A stretch of 64,000 nt of DNA from Haematobia irritans (taxonomy: Eukaryota > Arthropoda > Insecta > Diptera > Muscidae): the NCBI RefSeq assembly GCF_050003625.1, contig NC_134401.1, forward strand, positions 310,001-374,000, in the 5' to 3' direction. The notes below the pieces were generated by a model. It saw nothing but the letters and a program-made list of their open reading frames with translations, did no database searches and was not told the origin of the DNA. Below, piece after piece: positions 11,914 through 22,501 of this stretch (position 1 is its first letter; every line of letters starts with the position of its first letter). A program made the position numbers and the translations under genes.

Positions 11914-13255
11914 ACACGCTCACAAAAAATCGCTTCTGTAACATATACTCCCAAACATATTTTGCTTCAAGCATATACATTTTTTGGTATTGCCCAAACA
12001 TTTATATGTTTGATCTCTTCCAATATATAATATGTTTGAAAGCATATTGGTCTAAACAATATATGTTTGGGTAGTCTAAGTTCCAAACCTTTTGTATTTT
12101 TGCATCCAAATTCAATAATATTGTCTTCCAAAAAACAATATGTTATTATGTGAACATATAATATGTTTGGAAGCATTTTGCACCCAAAAATATTATATGC
12201 TTAAAAAAAATTCTCCCAAACAATATTGTGCTCAAAATTTTATTTATTTATTTATATATTTACAATCATAATGAATTATGAAAATAAACAGGTAATATAG
12301 GTGCTAACAACATAGGTTTTCGACCTGAATGCTCAAAATGTTGTTTCTGCCTAATTGTATATTCCCCCACATCTTTCTCACTTCCACGAGATTTTTTAGT
12401 TCTTAGCACCTTTTTCTGTAATACAAACATTGTAGAAGAAATTATTCAATTGTATGATTTTTTTTATTTTAATTTTACCTTTTGCCGGACGGGGATTCGA
12501 ACAGCGGACCACACAGTTTGTAAGGACCAAAGAAGTAGCTGATCAATTGCCCAAGGAAAAATAAAATGTTAATTTTGTAATAACAAGCAACAACCACCAA
12601 CTTAATTCAATATCGCTCCCTGTTAAATAGCGCTCCAAGCTACTAAACACATATATGTTTATAGGCTATTTCTAAATTAATATATGTTTGCATCCAAGCA
12701 TATTATATTTACAAACATTTTATGTCCCAAACATAATATGTTCTAACATATTAACATATATGTCCCAAACATGTTATGCTAGTTTATGAACATTATATGC
12801 TTGCACTCAAAAATATTGTGTTTAAAAATTTGTGTTCCAAACATATAATGTTTATAGCCAAACATATGAAAAACAGCCTTTTTCATCCGTGTAAATAAAA
12901 GTCAGTTAAAATCCTCATTATAAAAGTAAACCATATTTTCATAAAAAAAAAACTTTAAACCACAGATGCAAAATCCTATTTTTGGGTGCAAAATGCTTCC
13001 AAACATATTATATGTTCACATAATAACATATTGTTTTTTGGAAGACAACATTATTGAATTTGGATGCAAAAATACAAAATGTTTGGAACTTAGACTACCC
13101 AAACATATATTGTTTAGACCAATATGCTTTCAAACATATTATATATTGGAAGAGATCAAACATATAAATGTTTGGGCAATACCCAACAATGTATATGCTT
13201 GAAGCAAAATATGTTTGGGAGTATATGTTACAGAAGCGATTTTTTATGAGAGTGT
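11914..13255. mobile_element. foldback-like element with ~280-bp inverted repeats
   Basis: The arms 11914-12200 and 12975-13255 are inverted copies. The ends read ACACGCTCACAAAAAATCG and, inverted, ACACTCTCATAAAAAATCG. Arms and loop are filled with variants of CCAAACATAT/ATATGTTTGG. AT flanks both ends, a possible 2-bp target duplication. The loop (12201-12974) holds a family X fragment at 12330-12525. The open frames in the two arms are mirror images of the repeat and not genes. Confidence 0.8.
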
Positions 13256-15359
13256 ATAAATGAATAGTTTTGTTAAAAAATCGCTAAAAGAGAATGATAA
13301 TTTGATAAATTAGATCTGTGTTTTAGTGTCATAGAGCCTAGATTTAAAGCTTGATAGCTCCCTGAAAATGTCCCCATTTGAAAGAAGCTGAATCTTTGGC
13401 GCGGAAATACTATTCCAATAAATTTTGTAAGGGCTTTGAAAAATTGACAATCATTCTCTCTTATACTCTTGGAAATTTTATATTGGATTGTAGTCACACT
13501 ACTACCAAGTACACTGTGCCCATCAAAAAACTTGTGGTACGGTCACACTAGGCAAATATTTAACACAAATCGAAAAAAAGTTCGTCACCACCGCTCATAT
13601 TATATATAACATCACGATAGCAGTGTTTTCCAAAAACTGTATCCAGATATTTCGAAAGTGCTCCTGGAAAAAGGTTTGACACTCATTTTGGTCAAATATT
13701 TTCCATAACCTTATGAAACATAAGAAAAAGTGCTTAGCCATCAGTTTACTTAGTGAGTTTTGTATAAGTCTAATTTTCCCCACATGATTATTAAGACACA
13801 GAAATTCTTCTTCATACACGTGCAACTGAAATCATCCCCATGTTTGTTAAGAACTTTCCACACTGATACAATGTCGTTGCTCACATGGCTTTCATTGCCT
13901 TGTTGTTTTTATTTTGTTGCAAAAGTCTAAATAAAATTAAAAAGCTTTTACCGATTCACTCTTTGCAAAAGCTCCCGAAAGTCCAGTACAAGGACAATAC
14001 TATTTTGGAGCTCAAAGCGAGAGAAATTATGAAAGCTTCATAGCTTTACGTAATCACGATATTAGTGTCCCAAACAAATGAATCATTCCCCTTAAAATAA
14101 TTCACCTTGGGGGGAAATGTTACAGTTTTATTATATATGTTCACCACAGTCTAAAAAAAGTACAATCTAGTAAATATTCATTGTATTTAATATTTTTTAA
14201 ATATTATAATCTAATTGTTAAATTGTTTTCTAATTGTCTTGATCAGAGAATTATTATGAACGCCCTGATATTCATATTTTATTTAAATGATATTCATTCA
14301 TTTTATTTTAATTAAATGAAATCCAATTCAAGTAGATATTTATACACATAATTGTACTTAAAATAGCATAAATATTTCCAAATAAATCAATCAAGCAATC
14401 ATGATAGCAGACAAAAATCTACAGTTTTGGTTCTTCCTTTTTTGGCTATAACCCCAAACAATTTGTAATTTTGGAACAGAAGACAACCTGTTCAATGCTA
14501 GCTCTCGCAGTATATATGACTACATATTTATAAAAAACGGTTCCATACAAGGTCTCCACTTATGTTCAAAAGTTCAAAGAAATTTACATCAGGTCTCCGG
14601 TTGATATGATGGAACATATTTGTTTCAGTCGCAATCTAGATGCTTCGGAGTTACCGAAACATCTTGATTGCTTTCTAATGAAAATTGCGACCTCTGGACG
14701 CTAAAGATATATGTAAAATCCGTACACTATAAATGTACTAAAAACCTCAAGGCAAAATATTTTACTTATAATTTATAACGTTAAATATACGAATTTGTTT
14801 GCCATTTCAGCAAAGAAAAAATAACATACTTTACAGTGCAGTGTAGAGATTTCGAAAACTAATTTTAATTTTTGTCAGTTTTTGGATAAATGCCAAAAAT
14901 TACAATGCGTTAAAAACAAATCGCAGCTTCCTGTTGAAAAAATCTTCCCAGCAAAAACTAGGTAACCACAACTCACTACAATTTACATTACCAGAAGTAA
15001 AACTCTCATCACACGTTGCATTACATTGTGATGAGTTATAATGACTAACTTATAATAAAGATTAAAGTTCTAGTTTAATCTTGGAATTAATTTGCGTCTA
15101 ATTCATTCTAGGGTATATGCACATCTAAATTTACATCTCTCCGTGGACCAAATTTCCTTATAAACGGCACATGCATTGAATTTTTTATTAATTTCATAAG
15201 GTTTAACATAAACTGAAAGAAAATATTGTGAGACAAAAGATTTTTTGTTGCCAGTTTTGGTTAGCATAGAAGACGCATAAAGTTTTTTGCCTTGTCCAAG
15301 AGTGGATAAACTTTTCAATAAAGTTGTTTTGTCCTTATAGTTAAGTGACTCGACTTAAA
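13256..15359. other. no supported gene
   Basis: AT-rich spacer. Frames at 13273-13497, 13595-13825 and 15103-15318 have no recognisable family features. Confidence 0.45.
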
Positions 15360-16169
15360 AATAAGTATCTTTACATGAAAACCAATTTTGCTGTACTAAG
15401 ATCAACTTGGCTTTAATAATTAAAAAAAACTCTTCAAAAGTAATGAAATTGTCTTTAAATTTGTTGACTTTTGGTATCTAGCAAAGCTAAACAGGATTAA
15501 ATAATAGGAGATGTCTTTTAATACTTTATTTTAAAGTCGTTTTTACTTGAAACATAGCATTTGAGTAATCGCGAAAAAGTTTCTGAAGGACTCTGATAGC
15601 ACATGAACAAAAAAATAAAAAACATTCATAATATAAAAAAAATCGAAAAAGTTCAAATTCGTCTCCTACACCCAAAGAAATTTGTTAGTAGGGACAGCAG
15701 AAAAGTCTGCTAAAACAGCAAAAAGTCTACTAAAACATGTTTTAGCTTGCCTGAAACAAATAAAAATGTCAACTTAGGAGCTATTCTAATACAATATTTT
15801 ATGAATATCTATAGTATTTGCCCAAAAATCTGAATATTTATAAAATTCAGGCATAACATCAAACAAAATGGTTGCTGATCGTATTTAGGAGCTTGTAAGT
15901 ATATTACAATGGAAAAATATACCAAAAACTACTATTGGTTCTTAAATATGCTTTGTGGAAAAATTTATAACCTAAAAATTTTATAATTTGTTGTTCGTTA
16001 GACCCTGAAGTACAAAAATATAACAGCAGGCATCGACTGCTGTTTTTAGCAGACTTTTTTCTATGACTGTAGATCTCTTCAATTCTCCGTTTCTTTGGCT
16101 CGGAATCAATACCAACATCATGAATGTAAAGACAAAATCTTTGGAACCGGGCAAGCTTTTTTCACGTAT
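15360..16169. mobile_element. family Z element, second copy, left end lost
   Basis: The interior (TTGTTGACTTTTGGTATC, then ACTTGAAACATAGCA) and the right end (TTCTTTGGCTCGGAATCAAT, then AAAATCTTTGGAACCGG) match the complete copy at 9370-9925. The left TIR cannot be recognised. A smaller element (15683-16072) is inserted in it. Confidence 0.6.
15683..16072. mobile_element. small MITE-like element (family Y)
   Basis: Its ends carry AAAAGTCTGCTAAAACAGCA and, inverted at the right, AAAAAGTCTGCTAAAAACAG. It interrupts the family Z copy. A related right half lies at about 16850-17105. No coding capacity. Confidence 0.5.
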
Positions 16170-16196
16170 ATTATTCAAAAACAATTCTTCTATATA

Positions 16197-16533
16197 TGTT
16201 AGGTTTGGTGGCAGCACGATATATCAGGCTCACTTAGACTATTCAGTCCATTGTGATACCACATTGGTGAACTTCTCTCTTATCACAAAGTGCAGCCCGA
16301 TTCCATGTTAAGCTCAATGGCAAGGGACCTCCTTTTTAGAGCCGAGTCCGAACGGTATTCCACATTGCAGTGAACCACTTATAGGAGATTTGAAACCCTC
16401 AGAAATGTCAACAGCATTACTGAGGTGGGATAATCCACCGCTGAAAAACTTTTTGGTGTTCAGTCGAAGCAGGAATCGAAACTACGACCTTGTGTATGCA
16501 AGGCGGGTATGCTAACCATTGCACCACGGTGGC
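16197..16533 (-). mobile_element. tRNA-derived SINE with target duplication
   Basis: The best full-length copy in the window. On the minus strand the right end is the tRNA-like head with an A-box-like stretch (reverse complement of CCATTGCACCA) and a B box (GGTTCGATTCC-like, partly mutated). The body follows, and the element ends at the left in GTTAGGTTT. Imperfect 12-bp flanks (TTCTTCTATATA at 16185-16196 and TTCTTGTATATA at 16534-16545) look like the target-site duplication. Confidence 0.85.
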
Positions 16534-16545
16534 TTCTTGTATATA

Positions 16546-18038
16546 GGCATGTGAATACAATTATACATAAGAAGTATTTATTATCGAGATTTGGATACCT
16601 GAGAAAATAAGTAGTTATTTTTCAAATTACGAACAACGGATTCATATTAGGTGATCATATGCTCTTTATACACTACTTTTTTCATGGCCAAACGTATACC
16701 CGGGGTGAAGAACTTTCCTCCTAGGACATGCGTATGTAAATGTAATAAGGAGCGATGCCAATTAATAAGTGGTTATTACTTTTTAAATAGGCTTACCTAC
16801 AAGATTACAGGACAATGAGAGTTTTTGCTGCATTGGTGTGAGATGGGGAAGACGAGTATGCTCCTTTATCCAAATTCTAACTATTGAATTAGGCAAAGTA
16901 GTTCATGCAAGTGTACTTGCTGCATTTTGCTCCCGAAAATTCTAATGCTTTTAACCATATTAGAGGTTCTTGAAAATACTTTGGGTAGTGGTTTAATAAA
17001 ACCTAATAATTTTGTTTTTCGAATCTTTTTCGCTAGACCATGAATTACGAAAATATAACAGCAGATACCGACTGCTGTTTTTAGTTGGCTTTTCTCTACT
17101 AATGGGTATTAGTTGAATCAAGGAATGTTTTCAGCAAACGTGCTTGCTTAAAGTTTTTCATAAAAATCCCTGGTAAGATATCAGAATGCATCAGCTGGAA
17201 CAATTTCAAACAAATTACAACATCAAATGCTTTTAGCAGCATAACTTCCCAGCAAAGAAAAATTGGAAGTTATTCTAAAGGCACAATTTTAAAAGCACTT
17301 CTTCTAAAAATCCCAAAGATGTTCTTCATTTTAACTACACAGGAATTTCTTTTAATTAAACTGGTTTTTTTCATATTTAATGGCTAATTTTATATTTTTC
17401 GTCTCAAATAGGATTAAAAACAGAGAAAGAATTAATAAAATGCTACAAATTTTTTAAATTTTTTAGAGAAGAATCTAGAAAAATTGCGAATTTTTGAATT
17501 TTGTTTCAGACAAGCGTTAGAATGCATTCATAAAAAATCATAAAAAATAAAAAATTACGAAAACTATTTTTTTGGCAAAATATGACAAAAATGTTTACTT
17601 CATATCCAAAACACTGAAACGGCTGTTGAAATAGTGGACATGTTAAATTCATCGCTTCTGCGCCAATTTTGCACCACTTCCGGATCCAAAAAGAACATTT
17701 TCACTATTTTTTGTCGACGCTTTTTTTCCGGGAATTACTGTAGTGTTTAAAAAATATATATGTATGTAAATCTTATTTCTTTTTCTCAAAATGAAAATTG
17801 AGATCCCCGTTTGTGAACGAGGCACTTTTTTTGTACGCAGTTCCTTAGTAAACTCAGAATTTTGTTGTTCTTTGGTTTTATTGGTTCGTAACTTAAATAT
17901 TTATGAAGTATGTATACGAATTTTCATTATGGTACATATATTGACATAATATTTGAATTGATAGTATAATATGAGACAAAAGAAATAATACAATTGTTGG
18001 AATTGAAACGATTATTTTAGCAACTCCTAGTGGATGTG
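16546..18038. other. spacer; diverged family Y fragment
   Basis: About 16850-17105 matches the right half of the family Y element (ATATAACAGCAG, then GACTGCTGTTTTTAG). The rest, up to the BORCS8-like gene, shows no gene. Confidence 0.45.
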
Positions 18039-18596
18039 TTAATGGAGTGTTGTATGGGACCTTTGAAGCTCGCCGACATTACTCGGAGTCCCATTGTCTC
18101 TGCTCGACGACATAATTGATTCCATTCGATGACTAGTCTCTCGCATTACACCTGTTATATCGGTGAAGTCCAGATCTAGAGTCAAATGTGCCGAAAATCG
18201 TTTATACATCGAAGACTTTGCATCCTTTTCCATTTTATTATTCTTGGCCTCCTGGTATCTAAGTTGCTGTTTTAGAAAAATTGAATTTTTAACCATGTCT
18301 TGTATGTTGGCAAAAATGTCGCTGGAAGACTCAATATCCTTGATCGACTTGACGGCATACTCCATATCGAAACAGTGTCCTTGTAAATTCTTCTGTAGCT
18401 CTATGACTTCAATCCGTTTGTCGAGAATAGGAGAAATGACTTTCCTCACATGTTCTTGTATCCGGAAAAAGGCCAAAGAGGGATCATTACCAACAATGTG
18501 GATGTTCTCTATGATCTTCTCGGACGACTTCTTTACTTTAACGTTTAGATCGTTGTTTTGTGAGACTCCAGTTGTCTTACTATTTACTGGTGACAT
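18039..18596 (-). CDS. BORCS8: BORC complex subunit 8 homologue
   Basis: Single-exon gene of 185 residues. The core (about residues 25-115) matches the BORCS8/MEF2BNB family: an 'IVGNDPSLAFFRIQEHVRK' segment, then 'MEYAVKSIKDIESSSDIF', corresponding to the family's N-EPS-hydrophobic-RLQEHV and VEYA motifs. The vertebrate protein is about 119 residues, so the fly protein has longer, poorly conserved tails. In mammals BORC sits on the lysosome surface, recruits Arl8 and allows kinesin-driven movement toward the periphery. I chose the second in-frame ATG (18596), which begins MSPVNS and has A at -3; an upstream ATG at 18668 would add 24 unlike residues. It is divergent from Ns2, with 266 bp between the starts. 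Identification rests on recognised motifs, not a search. Confidence 0.85.
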   Translation of the reverse strand: MSPVNSKTTGVSQNNDLNVKVKKSSEKIIENIHIVGNDPSLAFFRIQEHVRKVISPILDKRIEVIELQKNLQGHCFDMEYAVKSIKDIESSSDIFANIQDMVKNSIFLKQQLRYQEAKNNKMEKDAKSSMYKRFSAHLTLDLDFTDITGVMRETSHRMESIMSSSRDNGTPSNVGELQRSHTTLH

Positions 18597-18862
18597 TTTT
18601 CCAAGAGATTCCTGCTTCTTTTGTTTATGTACAAAAAAGTAAAGGTGATGGGTAGAGAACGATATCAAAATTTTCGATGTAATCGATTATCGAGACGTCG
18701 CGTTTATCGGTAATTTATTCGTAATTGTTTTTTTTTTGTCATCGCCAGACCACGTTCATAGATTTTGCGTTCTTTTGTTGAACGCATGTTTATTTTCATT
18801 TGTCCTTAACCAGTTTGGAATATTTTCATCTTGATAATAGTAATATAAAATAGCTGAGTACG
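18597..18862. promoter_or_regulatory. shared divergent promoter, DRE-like site
   Basis: Only 266 bp separate the start codons of the BORCS8-like gene (minus) and Ns2 (plus). The stretch ATCGATTATCGA at 18682-18693 resembles overlapping DREF-element half sites (consensus TATCGATA), typical of fly housekeeping promoters. No TATA box is evident. A bidirectional promoter is inferred from spacing. Confidence 0.55.
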
Positions 18863-19072
18863 ATGCCGAAAGTGAGAAGTACCTCGGGAGCCCCCCGAAA
18901 ACAGGGATTTAATAAATCCAATCACTCCATGAATCCCGAGCGGCCAAAATCTGGTCTGAAAGGGGTGGCAAATCCAAGAACTAAAGGGACAATCAAACGG
19001 CTTCAAATGTATCGAAATTTCAAAGCCAAGAGAGATCGAACAGGCAAAATAATATCACCTGCTCCCTTCCAG
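18863..19072 (+). CDS. Ns2: Ns2 coding exon 1
   Basis: Seventy codons beginning [15 protein letters not shown] and ending ...APFQ. The donor GTAGGA follows. The conserved '[20 protein letters not shown]' element of the NGP1 N-terminus lies here. Confidence 0.93.
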
Positions 19073-20932
19073 GTAGGATGTGTTTTACAAAAATATTCAG
19101 TAGTATTTTTATACAGATGTTTTTAGGGACGTCTACCATCTGGCACTATGGCGAGAGTTGAGCCTACTCCAAAATGGTTCAGTAATTCAAGGGTTATAAC
19201 ACAGTCGGCTTTACAAAAGTTCCAAGATGAAATAGGAAAGGCGGTCAAAGATCCATACCAAGTAATAATGAAGCCTAGCCAACTTCCCATTACTTTGTTG
19301 AACGAGTCTGCAAAACACCAGAGAGTTCATTTGCTGGAAACTGAAAGCTTTGAAAGTGTGTTTGGTCCTAAGAAACAGAGAAAACGTGTAAACATAAAAG
19401 TACGAGACTTGGAAGACTTAAGTCGAAAAGTGGAGGAACAGGAAGAAGGGTACGATGCTACCAAGGACGTAGACTTAGTGCGTGAAGATACGGGAGAAAA
19501 AGATGCGCAAAGAGATTGGATTTTCGCTGCTGGCCAAAGCAAGCGTATTTGGAATGAGTTACATAAAGTTGTAGACGCTTCGGACGTGTTGCTTCAAGTT
19601 TTAGATGCAAGAGATCCTATGGGTACCCGATCGAAATACATAGAGGAGTTCCTGCGCAAAGAGAAACCCCACAAGCACTTGTTCTTCATATTAAACAAAG
19701 TTGATTTGGTTCCAGTTTGGGTAACGCAGCGGTGGGTGGCTATTCTCAGTGCTGAGTATCCGACCATAGCATTCCATGCTTCGCTTCAACATCCTTTTGG
19801 CAAAGGTGCTCTTATAAATCTATTCCGACAATTGGGTAAGCTGCATTTAGACAAAAAGCAAATCAGCGTTGGATTCATAGGCTATCCCAATGTGGGAAAA
19901 TCCTCAGTCATTAACGCACTGAGGTCAAAAAAGGTGTGCAAGGTTGCTCCGATAGCTGGAGAGACAAAAGTTTGGCAGTACATTACCTTAATGAAGCGTA
20001 TATTTCTCATCGATTGTCCAGGTGTGGTTTATCCTTCAGCTGAAACGGACACAGAAAAGGTCCTGAAAGGCGTAGTAAGAGTCGAACTTGTTACTAATCC
20101 TGAAGATTATGTGGAAACAGTTTTGCAAAGAGTACGGCCGGAATATATAAAAAAAACATACAAAATTGAGAGATGGTCATCAAATTTGGACTTCTTAGAA
20201 CAGATAGCTAAAAAAAGTGGTAAGCTTTTAAGAGGAGGAGAACCTGACATAACAGTAACGGCACGAATGATACTAAATGACTTCCAAAGAGGAAAATTGC
20301 CGTATTATGTGGCCCCGGAAGGATTTGAAATACCCAAGTCGCAGACTGACAAACTTCCTGAAAAACCATCGGAAGAGTCTAATGACAATCAAGATGACGA
20401 CAAGTCAGAAGCTCCCACATTTGTAAGCGAATCCGTGAAAAAAGCCAGAGAGTTTAAGCAATTGCAAGACTTCCGCAAAATCAAAGTTGGTGTTACATTC
20501 GAGGAGGATGACGTAAAGGAATTGGATAAAATAGACTTAGAGCTGTTAGAAAAACAAAAAGCTGAAAGAGCCGCTCGTAAGAAAGCTCGTCTACTGAACC
20601 CAACGGAGGAGGAAGATTCTAGCGATGGCGCCAGCGATTTTTATTCAGAAGATGAATACGACGAAGACCTGGAAAAAGTTGTCCACAAAAAGGCTGCTCC
20701 TAAAAGGAAGAAAACGGTGGCAATTACGTCATCTGGAAAATTCAGAGTGGAGGAAGAAGATTCTGGCGAAGAATCCGGGGAACGCCAACTCGGACCCCCT
20801 GCTAAGAAGAAGTTGACAGCGAAGCAAAAACGTACCATTGAAAGACAACAGAAACGTAAGAAGGTGGGTAGTAATTTCTATGAAGTAGCCAACGTTAAAA
20901 ATCGTAACCGCAATAAAAAGGAAAATAAATGA
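18863..20932 (+). CDS. Ns2: nucleolar GTP-binding protein 2 (Ns2/GNL2/NGP-1)
   Basis: Two exons (18863-19072 and 19127-20932) joined in phase 0 give 671 residues, near the usual fly length. This is a circularly permuted YlqF/YawG GTPase needed for maturation and export of the 60S ribosomal subunit in the nucleolus. The order of motifs proves the permutation: G4 NKVD at about 260-263, then G1 GYPNVGKS at about 322-329, the G2 region PIAGETK, and G3 DCPG at about 366-369. The N-terminal NGP1 domain reads '[13 protein letters not shown]' just after the splice. The C-terminal third is acidic and then lysine-rich, as expected for nucleolar retention. A protein starting at 19148 would lose the conserved N-terminus, so the spliced form is right. 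Confidence 0.96.
19127..20932 (+). CDS. Ns2: Ns2 coding exon 2
   Basis: It starts after the acceptor TTTTTAG with codons for GRLPSGTM and runs to the stop, carrying the whole GTPase domain and the charged tail. The intron is 54 bp, a typical fly short intron. Confidence 0.94.
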   Translation, partial: GRLPSGTMARVEPTPKWFSNSRVITQSALQKFQDEIGKAVKDPYQVIMKPSQLPITLLNESAKHQRVHLLETESFESVFGPKKQRKRVNIKVRDLEDLSRKVEEQEEGYDATKDVDLVREDTGEKDAQRDWIFAAGQSKRIWNELHKVVDASDVLLQVLDARDPMGTRSKYIEEFLRKEKPHKHLFFILNKVDLVPVWVTQRWVAILSAEYPTIAFHASLQHPFGKGALINLFRQLGKLHLDKKQISVGFIGYPNVGKSSVINALRSKKVCKVAPIAGETKVWQYITLMKRIFLIDCPGVVYPSAETDTEKVLKGVVRVELVTNPEDYVETVLQRVRPEYIKKTYKIERWSSNLDFLEQIAKKSGKLLRGGEPDITVTARMILNDFQRGKLPYYVAPEGFEIPKSQTDKLPEKPSEESNDNQDDDKSEAPTFVSESVKKAREFKQLQDFRKIKVGVTFEEDDVKELDKIDLELLEKQKAERAARKKARLLNPTEEEDSSDGASDFYSEDEYDEDLEKVVHKKAAPKRKKTVAITSSGKFRVEEEDSGEESGERQLGPPAKKKLTAKQKRTIERQQKRKKVGSNFYEVANVKNRNRNKKENK

Positions 20933-20997
20933 ATGGCGAATTGTATGTTCTTTTGGCAAAGTAATATTTTTTTTTATATGAGATTTGCAAGCTGAAG

Positions 20998-21003
20998 AAT
21001 AAA
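20998..21003 (+). terminator. Ns2 poly(A) signal
   Basis: AATAAA lies 66 nt after the Ns2 stop codon, inside the short gap before the convergent gene's stop at 21044. The two 3' UTRs probably overlap. Confidence 0.6.
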
Positions 21004-21043
21004 AATTTTGTTATAGGCTAAGCAAAGAATTTCATGTGGAGGA

Positions 21044-21442
21044 CTAATTTTCTCCGTGATTGTGTTTTTTCTTTTCATTTTTACGACCCATAAGATCGTA
21101 AGTACTCTTATCCTCGCAACCAACAGGTTCATCCTCACTCCCACTGCTCACTTCAGAGTCGCTGGATTCATTATAGGGACCTAAACCTGGCAGAATGGCA
21201 ACACACTTAAAGTGTCCTTTATCTAAATTGTCGGCATGAATAGATTCCAAATTTTGTTCAAAAGTGGCGGATGTTGCTTTAGACTCATTCTGAGCATTGG
21301 TTTTTGTTTGCTTGCAGCTTTTGTCTTCTATTGGGGTGGCAGTTTCACCATTTTTCCGTTTGATTCCAATGCCCAAAAGGGCCTTCTGCGACGGTCTGGA
21401 AACAGAAGTCTGCTTTTTAGCTTTTAACTCGTACTGCAGTTT
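21044..21442 (-). CDS. PSME3IP1: PSME3IP1 homologue exon 4
   Basis: Acceptor AATATAG; encodes KLQYELKAKKQ, the low-complexity linker and the conserved ILPGLGPY/acidic-serine motif, then a short Lys/His tail and stop. Confidence 0.91.
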   Translation of the reverse strand, partial: KLQYELKAKKQTSVSRPSQKALLGIGIKRKNGETATPIEDKSCKQTKTNAQNESKATSATFEQNLESIHADNLDKGHFKCVAILPGLGPYNESSDSEVSSGSEDEPVGCEDKSTYDLMGRKNEKKKHNHGEN

Positions 21443-21996
21443 CTATATTATTGTAAGAAGTTGATGAGATTGAGAAATTAAATGCATTTCAACCAAAAAG
21501 TCCACTCATACCTTATCCTCACATTCTTCCTGTAAGGCTCTTGCCCTTTCACGAAATTCTTTCAACTCTTTTTCCTCTTCTTGCATTTGTTTCTTTTCCA
21601 TGTCCATTTTGTTTTTATCGACCATCTCCAAAAAACTTACTTCATCATCATCCAGTCCCCGAATTAGGTTTTCTGAAGAAAACAAATTATAAATTAGTAA
21701 AATGAATCATAAAACCAATTCATAACAAATTTACTTAGTTTATGTGTCTCTTCGTATTCCAAATCTTTTTTCATCTTCTGTTCCTGCAAGCGGTCGTAAA
21801 GTGAACGACTATCATAAGCCTCTTCAGGACGTTCTGCAAAAGTTTATAAATATTTTAATTTTCCCCAAGTTTTACGTTTTTTTACAATATCGCATTTACC
21901 GACAGGGTCTTCTGCTTTACGAACTTTTTCCCATTCCTCCTGTCGTCTTTGTCGGGCTTCAGCTATTTCCGTCTCAGTAATAAATCCAGAACTCAT
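21044..21996 (-). CDS. PSME3IP1: PSME3IP1 / FAM192A / NIP30 homologue
   Basis: Four exons on the minus strand (21900-21996, 21735-21833, 21512-21672, 21044-21442) join in frame to 251 residues, almost the human length (254). Diagnostic parts are the NIP30 N-terminus 'RRQEEWEKVRKAEDP', 'SRSLYDRLQEQK', 'LIRGLDDDEVSFLE', a charged coiled coil and the C-terminal 'ILPGLGPYNESSDSE'. In mammals this protein binds the proteasome activator PA28-gamma (PSME3) through its acidic, serine-rich C-terminus and is nuclear. The C-terminal motif is kept, so the same partner is likely. The start MSSGFIT matches the family; an in-frame ATG 90 nt upstream gives unlike sequence. It is convergent with Ns2 (111 bp between stops). 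Confidence 0.93.
21512..21672 (-). CDS. PSME3IP1: PSME3IP1 homologue exon 3
   Basis: Acceptor TTCTTCAG, donor GTATGA. Encodes NLIRGLDDDEVSFLE and most of the coiled coil. Confidence 0.9.
21735..21833 (-). CDS. PSME3IP1: PSME3IP1 homologue exon 2
   Basis: Acceptor TTTTGCAG, donor GTAAAT. Encodes ERPEEAYDSRSLYDRLQ and a charged helix. Confidence 0.9.
21900..21996 (-). CDS. PSME3IP1: PSME3IP1 homologue exon 1
   Basis: ATG context AAAAAGATG; ends within codon 33 before donor GTAAATG. Encodes the start of the NIP30 N-terminal domain. Confidence 0.9.
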
Positions 21997-22087
21997 CTTT
22001 TTATTATGGATATTCTTTCCAAGTTGGAAATATTTACACAATGGTGATGTGAATATGAAATAGTGATGGGATATTGAAAATGACAAA

Positions 22088-22104
22088 TGCTAATCGATAA
22101 ATAA
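22088..22104 (-). promoter_or_regulatory. DRE-like site upstream of PSME3IP1 homologue
   Basis: ATCGATA at 22093-22099 lies about 100 bp upstream of the start codon, the same class of motif as in the Ns2 promoter. A functional role is inferred from motif and position only. Confidence 0.4.
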
Positions 22105-22499
22105 GGTGTTTATTCGATTATTTGTGGTATATTAGGATATTTGAAAACAAACTGACCTGTAGTTGGATTCTGTATTCAATTTTAACGATGAATCGGTTCG
22201 TTAAGATGTGTTGTTTTCGATGCAGTAGCAAAAAATTGATCCTTTTTCTATTACAAAATTTTTTTCTGCAAAGGTGAAAACGCGTTCTAAGAATATAGTC
22301 GGGCGGAAATGCCCGAATTTCATATAGATTGAGAATATCGCCTATTTTTCTCTTCCCGCTATTTGCATTTCTTTTAAATTGGCAAACAATTTCTTATTTT
22401 GCGGACTATTGTTTTTTCTGTCATTCCACGGTTTTTCTTAGCAGAGTTGCCAAGTACAATGCAGCATAAACAACAGTTACTTGTGGAATGACCTAATCG
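22105..22499. other. spacer upstream of PSME3IP1 homologue
   Basis: No gene seen. A small palindrome near 22308-22325 (CGGGCGGAAATGCCCG) is the only structure noted. Confidence 0.4.
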
Positions 22500-22501
22500 T
22501 T

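Noticed and set aside
11868..13202. Open frames 11668-12030, 11967-12176 and 12966-13202 as genes
   Set aside because: They lie in the inverted arms of the foldback element and mirror each other.
18163..18642. 159-codon plus-strand frame
   Set aside because: It is the antisense shadow of the BORCS8-like gene.
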